Below, one piece after another: positions 22,491-33,839 of a stretch of DNA of 64,000 nt; positions within the stretch are counted from its first letter, which is position 1, and every line of letters starts with the position of its first letter. The notes beneath the pieces are model-generated. The model searched no databases and had not been told where the DNA came from. It saw only the letters and a list, made by a program, of their open reading frames with translations. A program made the translations under genes and the position numbers. Origin of the DNA: Maratus speciosus (taxonomy: Eukaryota > Arthropoda > Arachnida > Araneae > Salticidae); contig OZ010787.1 of the NCBI GenBank assembly GCA_963932465.1, positions 29,764,087-29,828,086 of the forward strand. Reading direction: 5' to 3'.

Positions 22491-22786
22491 CACGCCAGAT
22501 ACTACTAATATTTTAAGGAAATGACCGACCTCTTGATGCAGATGTTCTATAATTAGATAAAGCGACGATTACTATAAAATTTTAATGGTGTCTAGCGTGC
22601 CACAGTTCACAACCCCTGATTAATACGAAACAATTGTTTTCTCTTTTTAAAGCATTACTGCATTAGTCGGTTTCCACACTATATCTTCTAGACACTGTAG
22701 TTAGTCCAATGGTGTACCCTGTATTGAAAATCACGCTTCTGTAATGCCAGTGTGTAGAATGAATGGTAAATTTTTTGGCTGCTGCT

Positions 22787-23003
22787 TTAACCCCTTAACG
22801 CTCGAATTAAATTACGGTTGAAAAATTCAAATTGCTTATTGGCACCACTTTTATGAAAAAGAAATATTCACCTTATTTAATGACAGGAAAAACGATACTT
22901 AAATATAGCCAATTTCACTATTTTATAAAACTAGTGGGAATCAAACAATTTCAATAAAAGACACAGCCCGTGAATATGTCGGGAGCAAGAATTAAGGGGT
23001 TAA
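22787..23003 (-). mobile_element. TTAA MITE, family A
   Basis: 217 bp, TTAA on both sides, same orientation as 6315. The inner palindrome is eroded to CCCGTGAATATGTCGGG. Confidence 0.88.
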
Positions 23004-23279
23004 GTAAATAACTGATAGAGGAACCTATGAATTATTACACTGGTATACACAAATAAAGGACGAAGCAGATAATTTGGCATAAAAGCCGAACAAGGCAACA
23101 AAATGGACTAGAAGGCCAATCAGCAGTCAGGTCTGGGACCGATGCAGTAGGTCATGCATATATATTGCATATGACATAAGAGGTAGTGGTCACAAGGGTA
23201 TAGAGGTGGTGGACTCTCAGCAATTAGGTAAAATCTATCGCACGGTGTACAGTGCTTTCAACGACGTTTGTTTCTATCA

Positions 23280-24640
23280 CCGTGTGATATGGCCAACAGA
23301 CAATCCAGGAGATGCCATTTGCATGACCTTACTCTAGGTTGCTTCATTGAAATTTGGAAGAAGGTCGAAGTATGACAAGCGTGGCTAAGGAGTTCGGGAT
23401 CGCTAACAGCGCCTGGGGAACGAATCGCACGAGCCTGGGGAACATTTATCTCTTCCTGGCACAGAAAATTCTGTTCGTAAAATAATTAAATGACTGACTG
23501 ACACAAGAATTTACAAACGAACTTCCTACAAAATAAAAACTTGTTGTTTTAAACTTTTCTTGTAAAAGCACTATTTTATTAAAATATTCTGGGTGTATTT
23601 TTAATTTTCGAATTAAATTTAGGTGCACCCGCAGTATGATCACTGTGCTGTAAAGGGTTAAATGATAGGAACAGTTGTCCGAGGTTTCAGCAGCGGTTGC
23701 TCATGAACAACAACAACGGATCTTGGGTGCTATATTGTTATACAGGCGAAAAGAAGCACGTGGTATACAGCTGGATGAATCGAATGGCACAAGGAGGAAC
23801 AGACTATTGGGCGTCGGATACCACGTTTTATCGTGACCAGGAGGTTGCACAAAGGTGGTCTGTATGCGCGACGACCAGTACGGTGTGTACCGTTAACACC
23901 TGCTCATCAGAGGTACCGGTTTCTGCTGTGCCAGGAACACAAGCACTGGATACAACAGGAGTAGATTCGAGTGATCTTTACGGATGAGAGCCAATGTAGT
24001 CTGACGAGCGATTCAGCACGCATACACATCTTGAGAGAGCAGAAACACGCAATCACTTCTCAAACATAATCGAAAGGGACAGTTTGGGATGTGCTGGAGT
24101 TCTTGGTAGCGGAAGAGAACCTGGTCCCTTCTTGGTAGCCGTACGAACCTCCATGACTTCCAAGGAGGTTCAGCCACTGGCGTTTGCTGTTGTACCGAGA
24201 TTCTCTTGCCTTACATCCGTCTGTTTATAGGTGCTTTGGGTCCGGATATCCTCTTTATGGACGAAAACGCCACACCTCGTCGTACAGTACCTGTCGCAGA
24301 GCTCTTGGAGTGTGAAGATATTGAACGCATGGATTGACATGCAACGTCCTCGGACATTAATACCATAGAACAAGTGTGGGACGATTTCGCAGCTGCAATA
24401 GGCGTTACAAAAGGAATAGGACTCGATGCCTCAACAACTTCGTCTTTAGCGTGGACAGACATTGTAAATCTTTCATCGCAGTCAGTGATAACCATATCCC
24501 CTATTAAAGACCAAATTGCTCTTGCCAAGTACGAGTCAGATGGACATTTCTGTCTTATCTCCAGTTGTTTTCCGAGTTACCTTTTTAATAAAATGCTTTT
24601 GTACCCTTCAGTTTCCTTGTTCAGATGGTTTTGATCGTAT
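23280..24640 (+). pseudogene. Tc1-like transposase pseudogene
   Basis: The N-terminal part (MANRQSRRCHLHDL-like start near 23290) is cut by a MITE. It resumes at about 23662 and, after a frameshift, reads RLHKGGLYARRPVRCVPLTP and IFTDESQ (the first catalytic aspartate block) at about 23840-23990. Later pieces are FMDENATPRRT (second aspartate) near 24255 and INTIEQVWD near 24360, the decayed DLNPIEHVWD block. Several stops and shifts, so nonfunctional. Confidence 0.85.
23430..23661. mobile_element. TTAA MITE relic in the Tc1-like gene
   Basis: Right end CTGTGCTGTAAAGGGTTAA (TTAA at 23658-23661). Body with GACTGACACAAGAATTTACA and ATTAAAATATTCTGGGTG matches 48800-49006. The left boundary is uncertain by a few tens of bases. 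Confidence 0.65.
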
Positions 24641-24721
24641 GTCCACATTTGAACAACTGGCATGATTGCGGTCGATGTGGAAATCTTGTGCTCGACGTTA
24701 CTGTCGAAAGACAAGTTGTCC

Positions 24722-24929
24722 TTAACCCTAGATCTACCGGGAATTTTATTCAAGTTTTAATAAAACGTTCTACACCAGAATTTTTATTTAAAACTATTTA
24801 ACTTATTTATTTACCTTATTTTTGTCTGGTTTATATACTTAGTTTATTTTAAAGAAATTTCTGGTTTGAATGAATATTTTGTATGTACCTGTCGGGTCCA
24901 ATGGACCCGTCTGGTAGACGGAGGGTTAA
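24722..24929. mobile_element. Young TTAA MITE, identical twin of 19326-19533
   Basis: 208 bp in the same orientation as the twin, inserted at a TTAA a few bases inside the Tc1-like right terminal repeat. No difference seen between the copies. Confidence 0.92.
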
Positions 24930-25069
24930 TTTTTGCACACCAGTGTAGTAGCTGCTTTTTTGAGACGAACTTTTATTTTAACAACTCGCCATAGGAATGG
25001 CGCTCATATATGCGATAAAGATTTACGTGTAGCGGGCAAGCTTTAAGATAGAAGCAGTGTTGCCGTTAA

Positions 25070-26329
25070 GCAACTTTTTAAAAACTTAGATTGCTCGATT
25101 GGCACCACTTTTTTGAATTAGTAAAATTCGCTTTGATGTTATATTATTAGTTCTGTCATTAAATAAGGCGAAAATGAATTTTTCAAAAAAATTGTGCCGA
25201 TCAAGAAATCTTCATTTAAAAAATGTAGCCTTCTGGCAAACGGGATAGATCGCCGCAGGAGATTAAAGAGCGCCATGTGCACCATGTTTGGCAGGTGCGG
25301 TAGAGATCAGGAGAATGTGTCTTTAAAACATTCTTAGTAAATTTGGTCGGAGTAGATTTATGTAGTTATCAATAAAATGACTGACAAAGCTCTCATTGAT
25401 TCCTCTCATACACTTTCATTTATTCAAATCACAATGGACTTATTTCTGATGATCTTTGAGATCGATTTTTTCGAATATCACTTTTTTTATTTGATTTAAT
25501 AAACTTTGAAATATGAAGAACGCGAAATTTTGACTCTTGCTGCCTAGAAAAAACATGTGGTCTGCATGTACACAACAGCAAAAGAGTGTTAAACAACACT
25601 ACTCATTAAAAATTTGCATTTTCATAAATTTAATATACCTTTTATTGATTTTTAGTCATAAATAAATGCATCTATTACATTAAAAAATGGCTGTGTGTTT
25701 GCATATCTCCACTCCTGCTCCTAGAGTATCGAACGTTGGGCGATAAAATTAACGCCAGTTATCGCATAAATCCGAAAATGTCATACATGGTCTCAGAATT
25801 TTAAAATTTGTATTAGTTTCTGAAATATTAACTTTTTTTATCACTTTTAATGCCAATTCTGCAGTGGTGGCAACTGGATTAATCAAAATTTTTTGGATAA
25901 AATATAAAAAAAGAGGAAAAGATGGGGTTGGATAGACTTTTATTTGGAGTCATTTTTTCAAATGAATGGAAATGTGGAATTATCTTTTATTTGAATAGAT
26001 GGTGAGAACAATATCGATATTAAATTACACTTTTCAAGAAAATTTGAATAAATAACAGCATAACTTCTCATAGACAATCTTCATTAATCAGGTTTTTTTT
26101 CTAAAAAACAAAAAATCGTCTGACAAAGTGAAGTCTAAAAAATCTATAATCTTAATTCTTTTGAGTTTATATTCAACTACTGAGTTTAAACATAAACAAA
26201 ATTGAGCTTCTTACGTTAAACTCAACAATTATTGCCTTATTGCCTTCAATTGCCAACAATTATTTCCTTAAATTCATTACTTCTAAAGTAATGCATTTAA
26301 AGAAGAAACTTAACATTTCAACTAATTAT
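25070..26329. other. AT-rich DNA with one MITE relic
   Basis: 25070-25240 is a decayed palindromic MITE (TTGGCACCACTTTTTTGAAT, CATTAAATAAGGCGAAAAT, ATTGTGCCGATCAAGAAATC). The rest, 25241-26329, is AT-rich with nothing recognised. Confidence 0.5.
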
Positions 26330-26535
26330 TTAACACTAAAACGGCCGTGACCAGCCATTTTGACCGTTTCTATATGAATACACTTTCGTTCAAACCAGAA
26401 ATTTCATTATAAAATAACTTTAAACGATACAAAGAAAAAAATTTAAATAAAAAAGCTAAACTGTTTTAAATCAAACTTTCGATGTGAAATATTTTATAAA
26501 ACTTGACTAAAATTCCCGGCCTTTCTAGTGTTTAA
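26330..26535. mobile_element. TTAA MITE with piggyBac-like ends
   Basis: TTAACACTAAAACGGCCGTG to GGCCTTTCTAGTGTTTAA. The subterminal CCATTTTGACC is half of the GGTCA..TGACC box found in the piggyBac element at 28195. 26536-27143 downstream is AT-rich without a recognised gene. Confidence 0.8.
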
Positions 26536-27143
26536 TAAGATAGTTGTTAACAACTTTAGGACCAAATAAGCATTTATGCATCTTCAGAAGCTGCAATCGG
26601 ATATTATTTGAAGTACCAGAAATAAAGAAATGTAATATTTATCTCATTTAATTGGGCTCTAGGAGCGGTGTTTGTTATCCTCTAGAAAAGAAAATCCTCT
26701 AACTTGTACACGAGCAGAAGGACATTGATGTAAAAATTTTAATCTTTGGTTGAACTTGCGATTTCATAAAATAAAATAAATTTTTGATTTTTTTGAAAAT
26801 CTACCTTTATTCTATAACATAAACACACACTTTTAGCAGCTGAAAAATACCTTTTGTGTGCCACATCGAAAACATTTTTTAATACAATATGTGCTATTAA
26901 CTCAAGAACACAAGTAATTTCATAAAAATACTTCCCTTGGTACATTTCAAGTACATTTCGAAACAGCCACAACCCAGAAAATTTTATTCACATTGTTACA
27001 AGTTCGCTATTTTTTTAAGGTTGCTTCACTGCAGTAACTTTTCAAAATAAAATAATTCGCATTCTTTTTACTTTTTTAATATGTTATTAAGTAAGACCAA
27101 TATGAATGCTTCCAAAAAAGATCTGCAAATTGATGATTAGAAT

Positions 27144-27350
27144 TTAAACCCTTTCCTGCGCGGAGTAATTATGTTTATAAACTGATGAAATGATGGACTA
27201 ACACCAGACTTTATAAACGAGTTTATTACAAAATACGAACGTGCTTATTTTAAAGTACATTATTAAAACAGAATTTTAATTAAATATTATGCCACCGGGA
27301 AAATAAAAATTAGATGTCCTTTTTTAAGGACGCCGCCCGCGAAAGGGTGA
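27144..27350. mobile_element. TTAA MITE with GTCCTT hairpin
   Basis: TTAAACCCTTTCCTGCGCGG to CCCGCGAAAGGGTGAA (right TTAA mutated). Perfect hairpin GTCCTTTTTTAAGGAC at 27316-27331. Confidence 0.72.
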
Positions 27351-27404
27351 AAAAAGTAGTTGACTGCTAAAAATGGTTATCTGTTAGAAATTTTAGAAAA
27401 AATC

Positions 27405-27984
27405 AATGGAGTTCCGAATAAAGAGGAGGAGACCTTTCCCCTCCCTCTCAGAGACCCCTTATACTCTCTGCCATTTAAGAGTGAAGTAACTGAGGAGGTT
27501 GTCACAACATGGCGGATGTTTTTTAAATCGGATCAACAGTTTCGGATTTCCCCGGGACAAACATCCCCCCAGTAAATTTGAATATAAAATCTTGTCTTAT
27601 TTCAGCGACTTATTCATGGGAATATTTTTTCTCAAATATTGTAAAAATTTCTATTTGCTTTTACTGGTGTCAGTTTGACCAAGTGTTATAATCTTTTTTT
27701 CCGTGACACTGACAGGAGGTTGTCTTAGTTGTCACAAAATGGCGGAAACGTAGTGCCTGAGTACCGGCAAAGAAAACTTCCACCAGCAAAAATGAATATC
27801 TGTTTCTGCGATTATTTTTGACTGATATTTTGCATTAATAAGGCTTTTAAATAAGGAGAAAATTCCTATTTAAATTTACTGGTGGATGTTTCCTCCGGTG
27901 GTAACCAACACATGCAAAAGCGGTTACAGTTGAAGCTTCACTATGTTAAGGATATGTCAGTTCCTTTTTATTAATAGTTCCATG
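27405..27984 (+). mobile_element. M540 hAT-like MITE, complete
   Basis: From AATGGAGTTCCGAATAAAGA to TTAATAGTTCCATG, flanked by an exact 8-bp duplication AAAAAATC at 27397-27404 and 27985-27992. At 580 bp it is slightly longer than other copies. Confidence 0.92.
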
Positions 27985-28194
27985 AAAAAATCAAGGAGAT
28001 TATATTTACAAGGGGACCACTAAACATATTGCACAAAGATTTCAATGGTTGTAGGAAATGTTGTAGGTAGTCTTGCCAGGTATAGCTCATAAATGAGGAC
28101 TCCAAATGCTCTGGTCACCAGTATTTTAAAGTAACAATGACTATGTCACTTCTATTAACGTATTATTTCTTGCCAGTGTCACCATTCAACTCTC

Positions 28195-30926
28195 TTAACG
28201 CTAGAAAGGCGGCGGTTTTTGTGTACCTAGAAAGACGGAAAGCGGTCATTTTGTCCGCTCTATTTGAATGACCAAAATTAAAGTATTTTTTAATATTTTT
28301 TTTTTGTTCAAACAACTTTAAAAAAAAAAAAAAAACATTTATTAATAGAATAATAGAATATTATTTTTTTATTTACCGTTTTATATATAACATTAATTTT
28401 AGTTAAAGGGAATACACTATCTATAATCAATTATCAACAAAAATAACAAAAAAAACAATTTAAAAGAAATTTTTGGATTTGCTCAACGTACCTTAAATTT
28501 ATATAACATAATTGCTTTTTTAAGTGAATATATTTAAAAATATAAATATTACAAAAATAAATTACATTATTATTTTTTACATTCTCTGCAAACACTCAGC
28601 TTTATAACTTTGTAAGTTCAGGAGCCACAGACTGACTTTTTGCAATCACTACAAATGTTCATAGTTTTATTCCGGCATCGATTGATTTGACATTGTTTGC
28701 GTTTCGTACCCGAGATTGTGGTTGCACCTGTATTTGGAGTTAAGTCTGACAGCGGAGATGTCTTAGAGGCTACATATTTTGTACGCAGTTCGTCTGCTAA
28801 ATTCAAAATAAAATAACGACGCTTTATATTTACACCGGTAGTCTCTATAAATCCCACAAGCATTTATAGCAGCTAAGTCCAGAATATTTTTTTTAAAAAA
28901 ACTTGCACATTTTCTTGCCATCTGGTCATGTACATCCACACCGTATTTCGTTGAGTTGTAAAACTGAACAACCTCAGGCGTCTTTTTTTTCATTGCCATT
29001 GACTTCAAGTGTAGGATGTAAAGTGCTTAACAACAAAACATTTTTGTTTTTCATTCTTTGATTCGAGGTCAGTGATATATTATCGTGCTTGAGAATTTTG
29101 CTTGAATACGGTTCTCCCTTTGTGAGCTTGAGCGATTCGGGCACTTCTTTCTTTCCTCGTTTCACAGTTCCAACGAAGCTAAGTCCTTTATTTCTTAGAG
29201 TTTTTGCTAATTTCAACGTTGTGAAAAACTTATCCGTTGTTATGTTCCTTCCTGTATTATGAAATGGCTCTGCCAAGCGACAAACAGCATGTTCTCGAAT
29301 AGTTTCATCTATAGGTCTATTTTCATTTTTACATAAATACGGAAAGCCATTCAACAAATATTTTGATAGTACGTCAGCTGCTAGCCTAAATTTAATTCCG
29401 AATTTGTCTGGTTTTTGCAGCATGTACTGTGTAAATGGGCAACGTGCCTTACTTGGGAAGAGTTGTTGGTCTACTGTTATATTTCCTCCTGGTTTCTAGC
29501 AAAGTAAACAATTTTCAGTAAACGAGTTCCAGATCTCTGACACTAGTGCAAATTGATCAGATCGAAGTCTTTCAGATCTCGTTGCCTTCAGATCAAACCG
29601 CAAATATCTGATTATTTCTTTGAACCTGCCCCGAGCCATTGTTTGGTGAAAAAAGTTTATTCCCCATGTCGTGGACCATAAGTTGCTTATTGAAATACCT
29701 TTAGAAATAAAAGCTCCACGAGCATACACTAGGGAAGTAAAAGCATCTAATTCATCTAAAGATATATTCCAATGCGGGTCCTGCAAACATCGATGAGCTT
29801 CCGCTTCTGTGCACATTTTTACGAAACGAAGAATCTTTTCATTTATGAATAGTCTTTATTCAATTGTGAAATTCCCGAACATTACATTTCTAGTGGCTAA
29901 TGAACTTGGTCCAGGAACTTCTCTCAAAACATTGTGCTGCTGTCGTTTTCCTGAAGGAATATTACCAGAAGGAACTACCCATATTGTTCCATCTTTTGCT
30001 ACTTCTACATTTTCACCATTTCCTTCATTTTGGGAACATACTCTTTGTTCTTCTCTTTTACGTAGTACTTTTAATTTTCTTTTGACGTTTTCTGTTTTGT
30101 TTTCGTTTTCTACCACGTGTGGTACACTCGCATGACTTGAATCGACATTTATAAAAAAAAAATTCTTCATTTTCAGATTCAGAAGAAAATCTGTTTGTGC
30201 AGTTTCAGTAAAAATAAACGGCATTCGTCCGCGGAAGAGGATTCACTTACATTTCCAGGGTTATATTCATCGTCAGATAAATTTGAATTTTCATCTGTAC
30301 CAGAATCGGTTTCAGATACAGTCTGCAATATTTTTAGAAACTCTTCTTCTGACAGATTGCTTTTACCAACAGTTTTTCGCGACATAGCGTGAAAAAGTAC
30401 ATCCGATTAGGTCAAGAACTTCGAAAGAAATAAATATCTGTTACTACAAAATCAGATGATTTCGAACATAAAAGGAATTTTACGTGACCAGAAGGTGTTT
30501 TTCAATCCCGTTTATTCTCCAAATAACAGCAGTCTATTACAGCCCCTACGAAAATAATCACGTGACAACGAGATGTTTTTAACATACCTCCCTACCTCAT
30601 GTATGCTTCTTTCCATGAAATGTTATTGAAATTATCTGGAAAAGAAAGAATAACCGTCCGTAGACAGCAGAAATTGAAAAGTAAATATAATGTTAGATTT
30701 TATTTCTTCAGCGGTCAAATTGACCGCAATCCGTCTTTCTAGGTATAGATATTTATAGGGCTCATAATATTGTGTAAAAAAATTAAAATTTTTGCGTTAC
30801 ATAATTCTTATGAATAATTAGGAAAATTCAATAAACAATGTAGAAATCGAAGAATATTTAAGAAAAATACAAGCGTTTGAAATTCATTTTCGGTCAAAAT
30901 GACCGCTCCCGGCTTTCTAGTGTTAA
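28195..30926 (-). mobile_element. piggyBac-like element, 2.7 kb
   Basis: Bounded by TTAA with ends TTAACGCTAGAAAGGCGG and CCGGCTTTCTAGTGTTAA. Internal subterminal repeats CTAGAAAGACGGAAAGCGG (28230s) and its complement (30710-30750) lie further in. The palindrome GCGGTCAAATTGACCGC at 30711-30727 and similar boxes at 28245 and 30890 recur. It carries the only piggyBac transposase gene of the window with all catalytic regions still recognisable. 28560-28195 downstream of the gene is AT-rich with an A-run. Confidence 0.9.
28616..30385 (-). pseudogene. piggyBac transposase pseudogene (DDE_Tnp_1_7 type)
   Basis: Reading on the minus strand from 30385: an acidic N-terminus rich in E, S and D (30385-30200), typical of the family. 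A frameshift follows, then a charged linker (30224-29856), then the core (29816-29496, 29423-28974, 29008-28763). Catalytic regions visible are KPDKFGIKFRLAAD (first aspartate), NITTDKFFTTLKLA (second) and YNSTKYGVDVHDQMAR (third). The C-terminal cysteine cluster CQINRCRNKTMNICSDCKKS ends near 28618. At least four frame breaks, so inactive as written. Its ends match those of several MITEs here, so a close relative may have moved them. Confidence 0.9.
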
Positions 30927-31047
30927 TATGTTTCGACTATTGCCAGCCAAAAGTTTTCAATGAAATGAGAAAGATATACATATATATTTTTTAAGTTATG
31001 CTCATCTCCGCATCCTAGACGGTCTTTAAACCTTAAATGCATGAATT

Positions 31048-32278
31048 AAAATAATAAATCTTTGTAAAAAATCACCATAAAATGAAAACAATACATAGGA
31101 CGCGTTTCGAGCTAAAATTGTTAACAGCTAGTCATCAGCTACAGTAAACGCGTGTCCGTAAGGGGAAAAGGTAAAAAATGAACTGAAAGGTAGAGGGTAG
31201 GGTTTGCAAAGGATGCGACAGGTGGCGGTAGCTGAAAAGAGCACATGCAGTTGTTCTGTTCTGAATAATGAAATTAATTATCTCAAATCTCTTGCCTTTG
31301 CTCGTGGTTATAATCCGTCTTTGATTGATAAAGCTCTGTATAAATTTAATAAACCTAAACGTCCTTGTTCTGATTCATATAATCCTCCTAATTTTTAGCT
31401 GTATAGTTCTGACCTTTTATTCTCTTCTCTGTTTTAAAACTGCTAAAATCCTTTCTCGTTTTAATTTTAAAGTTATCTTCAAAACCTACGAATAAAATTA
31501 AATTCTCTTCTCTAAAAGATTCTATTCCTACTGAGAACCGGTGGGGGTGTTTATTATATCCCTTGATCTTGCATTAGGTTATATTGGTCAAACAAAGATA
31601 GCTTTAAAATTCATATTAGGCGAGCATCAGAGGTATATTGCAAATCAAGAAATCTCTAAATCTTCGATTGCTTCTCACTGTTGATCTACCAGTCATTGTT
31701 TCAATTTCTCCTAGGTCAAAATTATTTCTTCTCCTGCTTCTCCATCTCACTTGGATTTTCATGAAGCATATTTTATTTCTAAAAATTCTGATAATCTTGC
31801 CAATGATTTCTCATCATCTGCTTTCCTCTCTCCAGTGTGGAAATTACTTTTCTAATTCTTTTCTCTCGTCTCTTGTTTATTTTTTTTTTTCTTTAAAAAA
31901 AGTATCTTTTGGTTTTTTCTTGTTTTAGCGTTTTATATTTCTTTATTTATTATTATTATTTATATTTATATTTTTAATTTACTTATTTTATTTTATTTTA
32001 TTTGTGTTTATTTCTTTTATTTCCATTTTCGCCTATCAATTTCCCTTTTATCATTTTGGCAACACTTTCGCCTTCTGCATGTGCTCCTTTCAGCTAGCGC
32101 CATCTGTCGTATTCTTTGCAAATTCTACTCTCGACCTTTCAGTTCATTTTTGACTTTGTCCCCTTACGGACACGTGTTTACTGTAGCTGATGACGAGCTC
32201 TTAATATTTTTAACTCGAAACGCGTCCAATGTATTGTTTTTATTTTATGGGGATTTTTTACAAAGATTTATTATTTTA
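31048..32278 (+). mobile_element. Penelope-like retroelement fragment with inverted flanks
   Basis: About 200 bp at 31048-31250 is repeated in inverse orientation at 32075-32278 (landmarks GGACGCGTTTCGAG, CATCAGCTACAGTAAAC and GTGTCCGTAAGGGG). Between them lies the 3' part of a Penelope-like coding region. Flanking pseudo-LTRs, direct or inverted, are known for Penelope-like elements. The reverse transcriptase core itself is absent, so the element is 5'-truncated or rearranged. Confidence 0.75.
31204..31850 (+). pseudogene. Penelope-like RT C-terminus and GIY-YIG endonuclease remnant
   Basis: 31255-31340 reads NEINYLKSLAFARGYNP, the linker type that follows the reverse transcriptase of Penelope-like elements. 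After stops, 31545-31650 carries GVYYIP and, one frame over, GYIGQTK and LGEHQRYI, the core of the GIY-YIG nuclease with its conserved Arg/Glu-His region partly changed. A downstream stretch DFHEAYFISKNSDNLA is consistent with the domain's tail. Frames are broken by shifts and stops. GIY-YIG also occurs in other nucleases, but the combination with the linker favours Penelope-like. Confidence 0.75.
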
Positions 32279-32592
32279 TTTGTTTCATACCGCCAGTTTT
32301 CGGTGCTATTTCGCCTTAAATGCATACTTTTTGTTTGCTGTTGTTATTGTTTCGAAAAAAAATATATACATGTTTCTCAGAAAGGTGTATTACGCAGGAA
32401 AAATTATGGGGAAAAAAACATCAGAGATACATTTTTCGTATAATACATCGACCTTTTCGTATGTTGCACATCTGCAACACAAGTAAAACTAGTGTCATAA
32501 CTAAAATATTGCAAATTACAAAATATTTTAATAAATATGAATCTAAATACCGTATTTTACATATTTTTTTTTTATTTTCTGATACTTAAACC

Positions 32593-32809
32593 TTAACCCC
32601 TTAATTCTCGCTTCCGTCATATTCGCGGTCAGTCTCTTTTACTCAGATTGTTTGATTCCCACCAGTTTCATAAAATAGTGAAATTGGCTATATTTTAGTA
32701 TCGTTTTACCTGTCATTAAATAAGGTGAATATTTCTTTTTCATAAAATTGGTGCCAATAAGCAATTTGAATTTTTAAACCGTAATTTCATTCGAGCGTTA
32801 AGGGGTTAA
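32593..32809 (+). mobile_element. TTAA MITE, family A
   Basis: 217 bp, TTAA on both sides, very close to the copies at 531 and 54796, in the same orientation. Confidence 0.9.
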
Positions 32810-32934
32810 ATGCACGAATCATTCTTTTTGGATTGCGTTTTTTTTTTTTTTTTTTTTTTCTAATTTTTATATTAAAGATTGGACACCAGAAATTTTCAGA
32901 TATTTTTTAATTTTATTTATTAGCATATTTTGGG

Positions 32935-32937
<3 letters not shown>

Positions 32938-33002
<65 letters not shown>
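32938..33002. repeat. TA dinucleotide microsatellite
   Basis: Uninterrupted TA repeat of about 32 units, followed by a T-run. Confidence 0.95.
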
Positions 33003-33009
<7 letters not shown>

Positions 33010-33249
33010 TTACATGATTAATATTTCTATATAAATATAGTGGTTGCTAAGAGTTAAATAAAAAGTGATGCAGATATGCATCACTATTCATCTAAGGGTT
33101 GAACCATCATTATGATGCTTTTTAGTCATAATTCGAAAACTATTTAGAAGAAAAAATTGAAATTGGGAATTTGCATAAAGCAGGATATAATAAATATAAA
33201 TGTATCAAAAAATTGTACGTTGCAATACATATTTGTTTCGAATATTAAC

Positions 33250-33696
33250 TTCGTAATTCATAATTTATATATAAAAAATGAAAGTTAAAAATTTAATGTA
33301 TTTTTGTTTGGGTTTTTTAGTATTATAACCAAACACAAAAATTATCGCATTAGGATTATAATTTAGGAGATATTAATAAAAATATGAAAATGTAATTTAT
33401 TATTAGAAGCTTTAAATTTTGAATGCTTATAATTCAAAACCTTATCATCTAAATGACTTAAAATTTCGTTTATAGGCATAGTTTGAAACAATGATTTAAA
33501 ATATATTGTCTAAATTGTGTGTTGCCATTGAACAAAACAAAGTTTGGTTTGTTTTTTATCTGTAGATTACCCCGCAAGCAAATTTTATGTGCGTTACTTA
33601 AAAGTAGACTTTATTTCCAATCGTTTGGTACCATTTACTTTCTCCTATTGTTATTAGTTTCTGAGTTAGTAGGGGGTGTTTACCTTTTTTCCACTG
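33250..33696 (-). mobile_element. One end of a TA-flanked Tc1/mariner-type element
   Basis: The end AGGGGGTGTTTACCTTTTTT CCACTG is followed by TA (33697-33698). It matches, inverted, the left end at 53175 (GGAAAAAAAGAAAACACCCC), and the body shares AAAAGTAGACTTTATTTCCA. The other end was not found. A T-run of about 30 bases lies at 33773-33805. The frames here are chance readings of this noncoding end. Confidence 0.65.
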
Positions 33697-33769
33697 TATG
33701 TGGTCTTCGTTGCGCCGTTGCATCGTTCTGGCATGGTGTTCCAGATGCGAATGTTCGATACTATCTTGT

Positions 33770-33811
<42 letters not shown>

Positions 33812-33839
33812 AATATTATATTTTTGACACGGTGCACTC

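Larger units (their letters stand above)
23038..24945 (+). mobile_element. Tc1-like element, interrupted by two TTAA MITEs
   Basis: Inverted ends CACTGGTATACACAAATAAA (left) and TTTTTGCACACCAGTG (right), each flanked by TA (23036-23037 and 24946-24947). Insertions at about 23430-23661 and 24722-24929 account for the excess over the usual 1.6-1.7 kb. Confidence 0.82.
32586..33102. mobile_element. TTAA MITE expanded by an insertion and a TA run
   Basis: Left end TTAAACCTTAAATGC is broken at its inner TTAA by the family A MITE at 32593. Right end TCATCTAAGGGTTGAA. A perfect hairpin GTGATGCAGATATGCATCAC is at 33065-33084. A long TA run lies inside. Confidence 0.68.

Noticed and set aside
29809..30135. 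Plus-strand frame of 108 codons
   Set aside because: Shadow of the piggyBac transposase N-terminal region on the minus strand.
31638..31928. 96-codon hydrophobic frame
   Set aside because: It is an alternate frame over the Penelope-like GIY-YIG region and a T-rich tail.
32081..32589. Three overlapping 85-120 codon frames rich in F, L and Y
   Set aside because: They read through the inverted flank and T-rich DNA. The hydrophobicity comes from base composition.
33519..33837. 97-codon plus-strand and 79-codon minus-strand frames
   Set aside because: They cover a transposon end and a T-run; the poly-F and poly-K tails are artefacts of the homopolymer.
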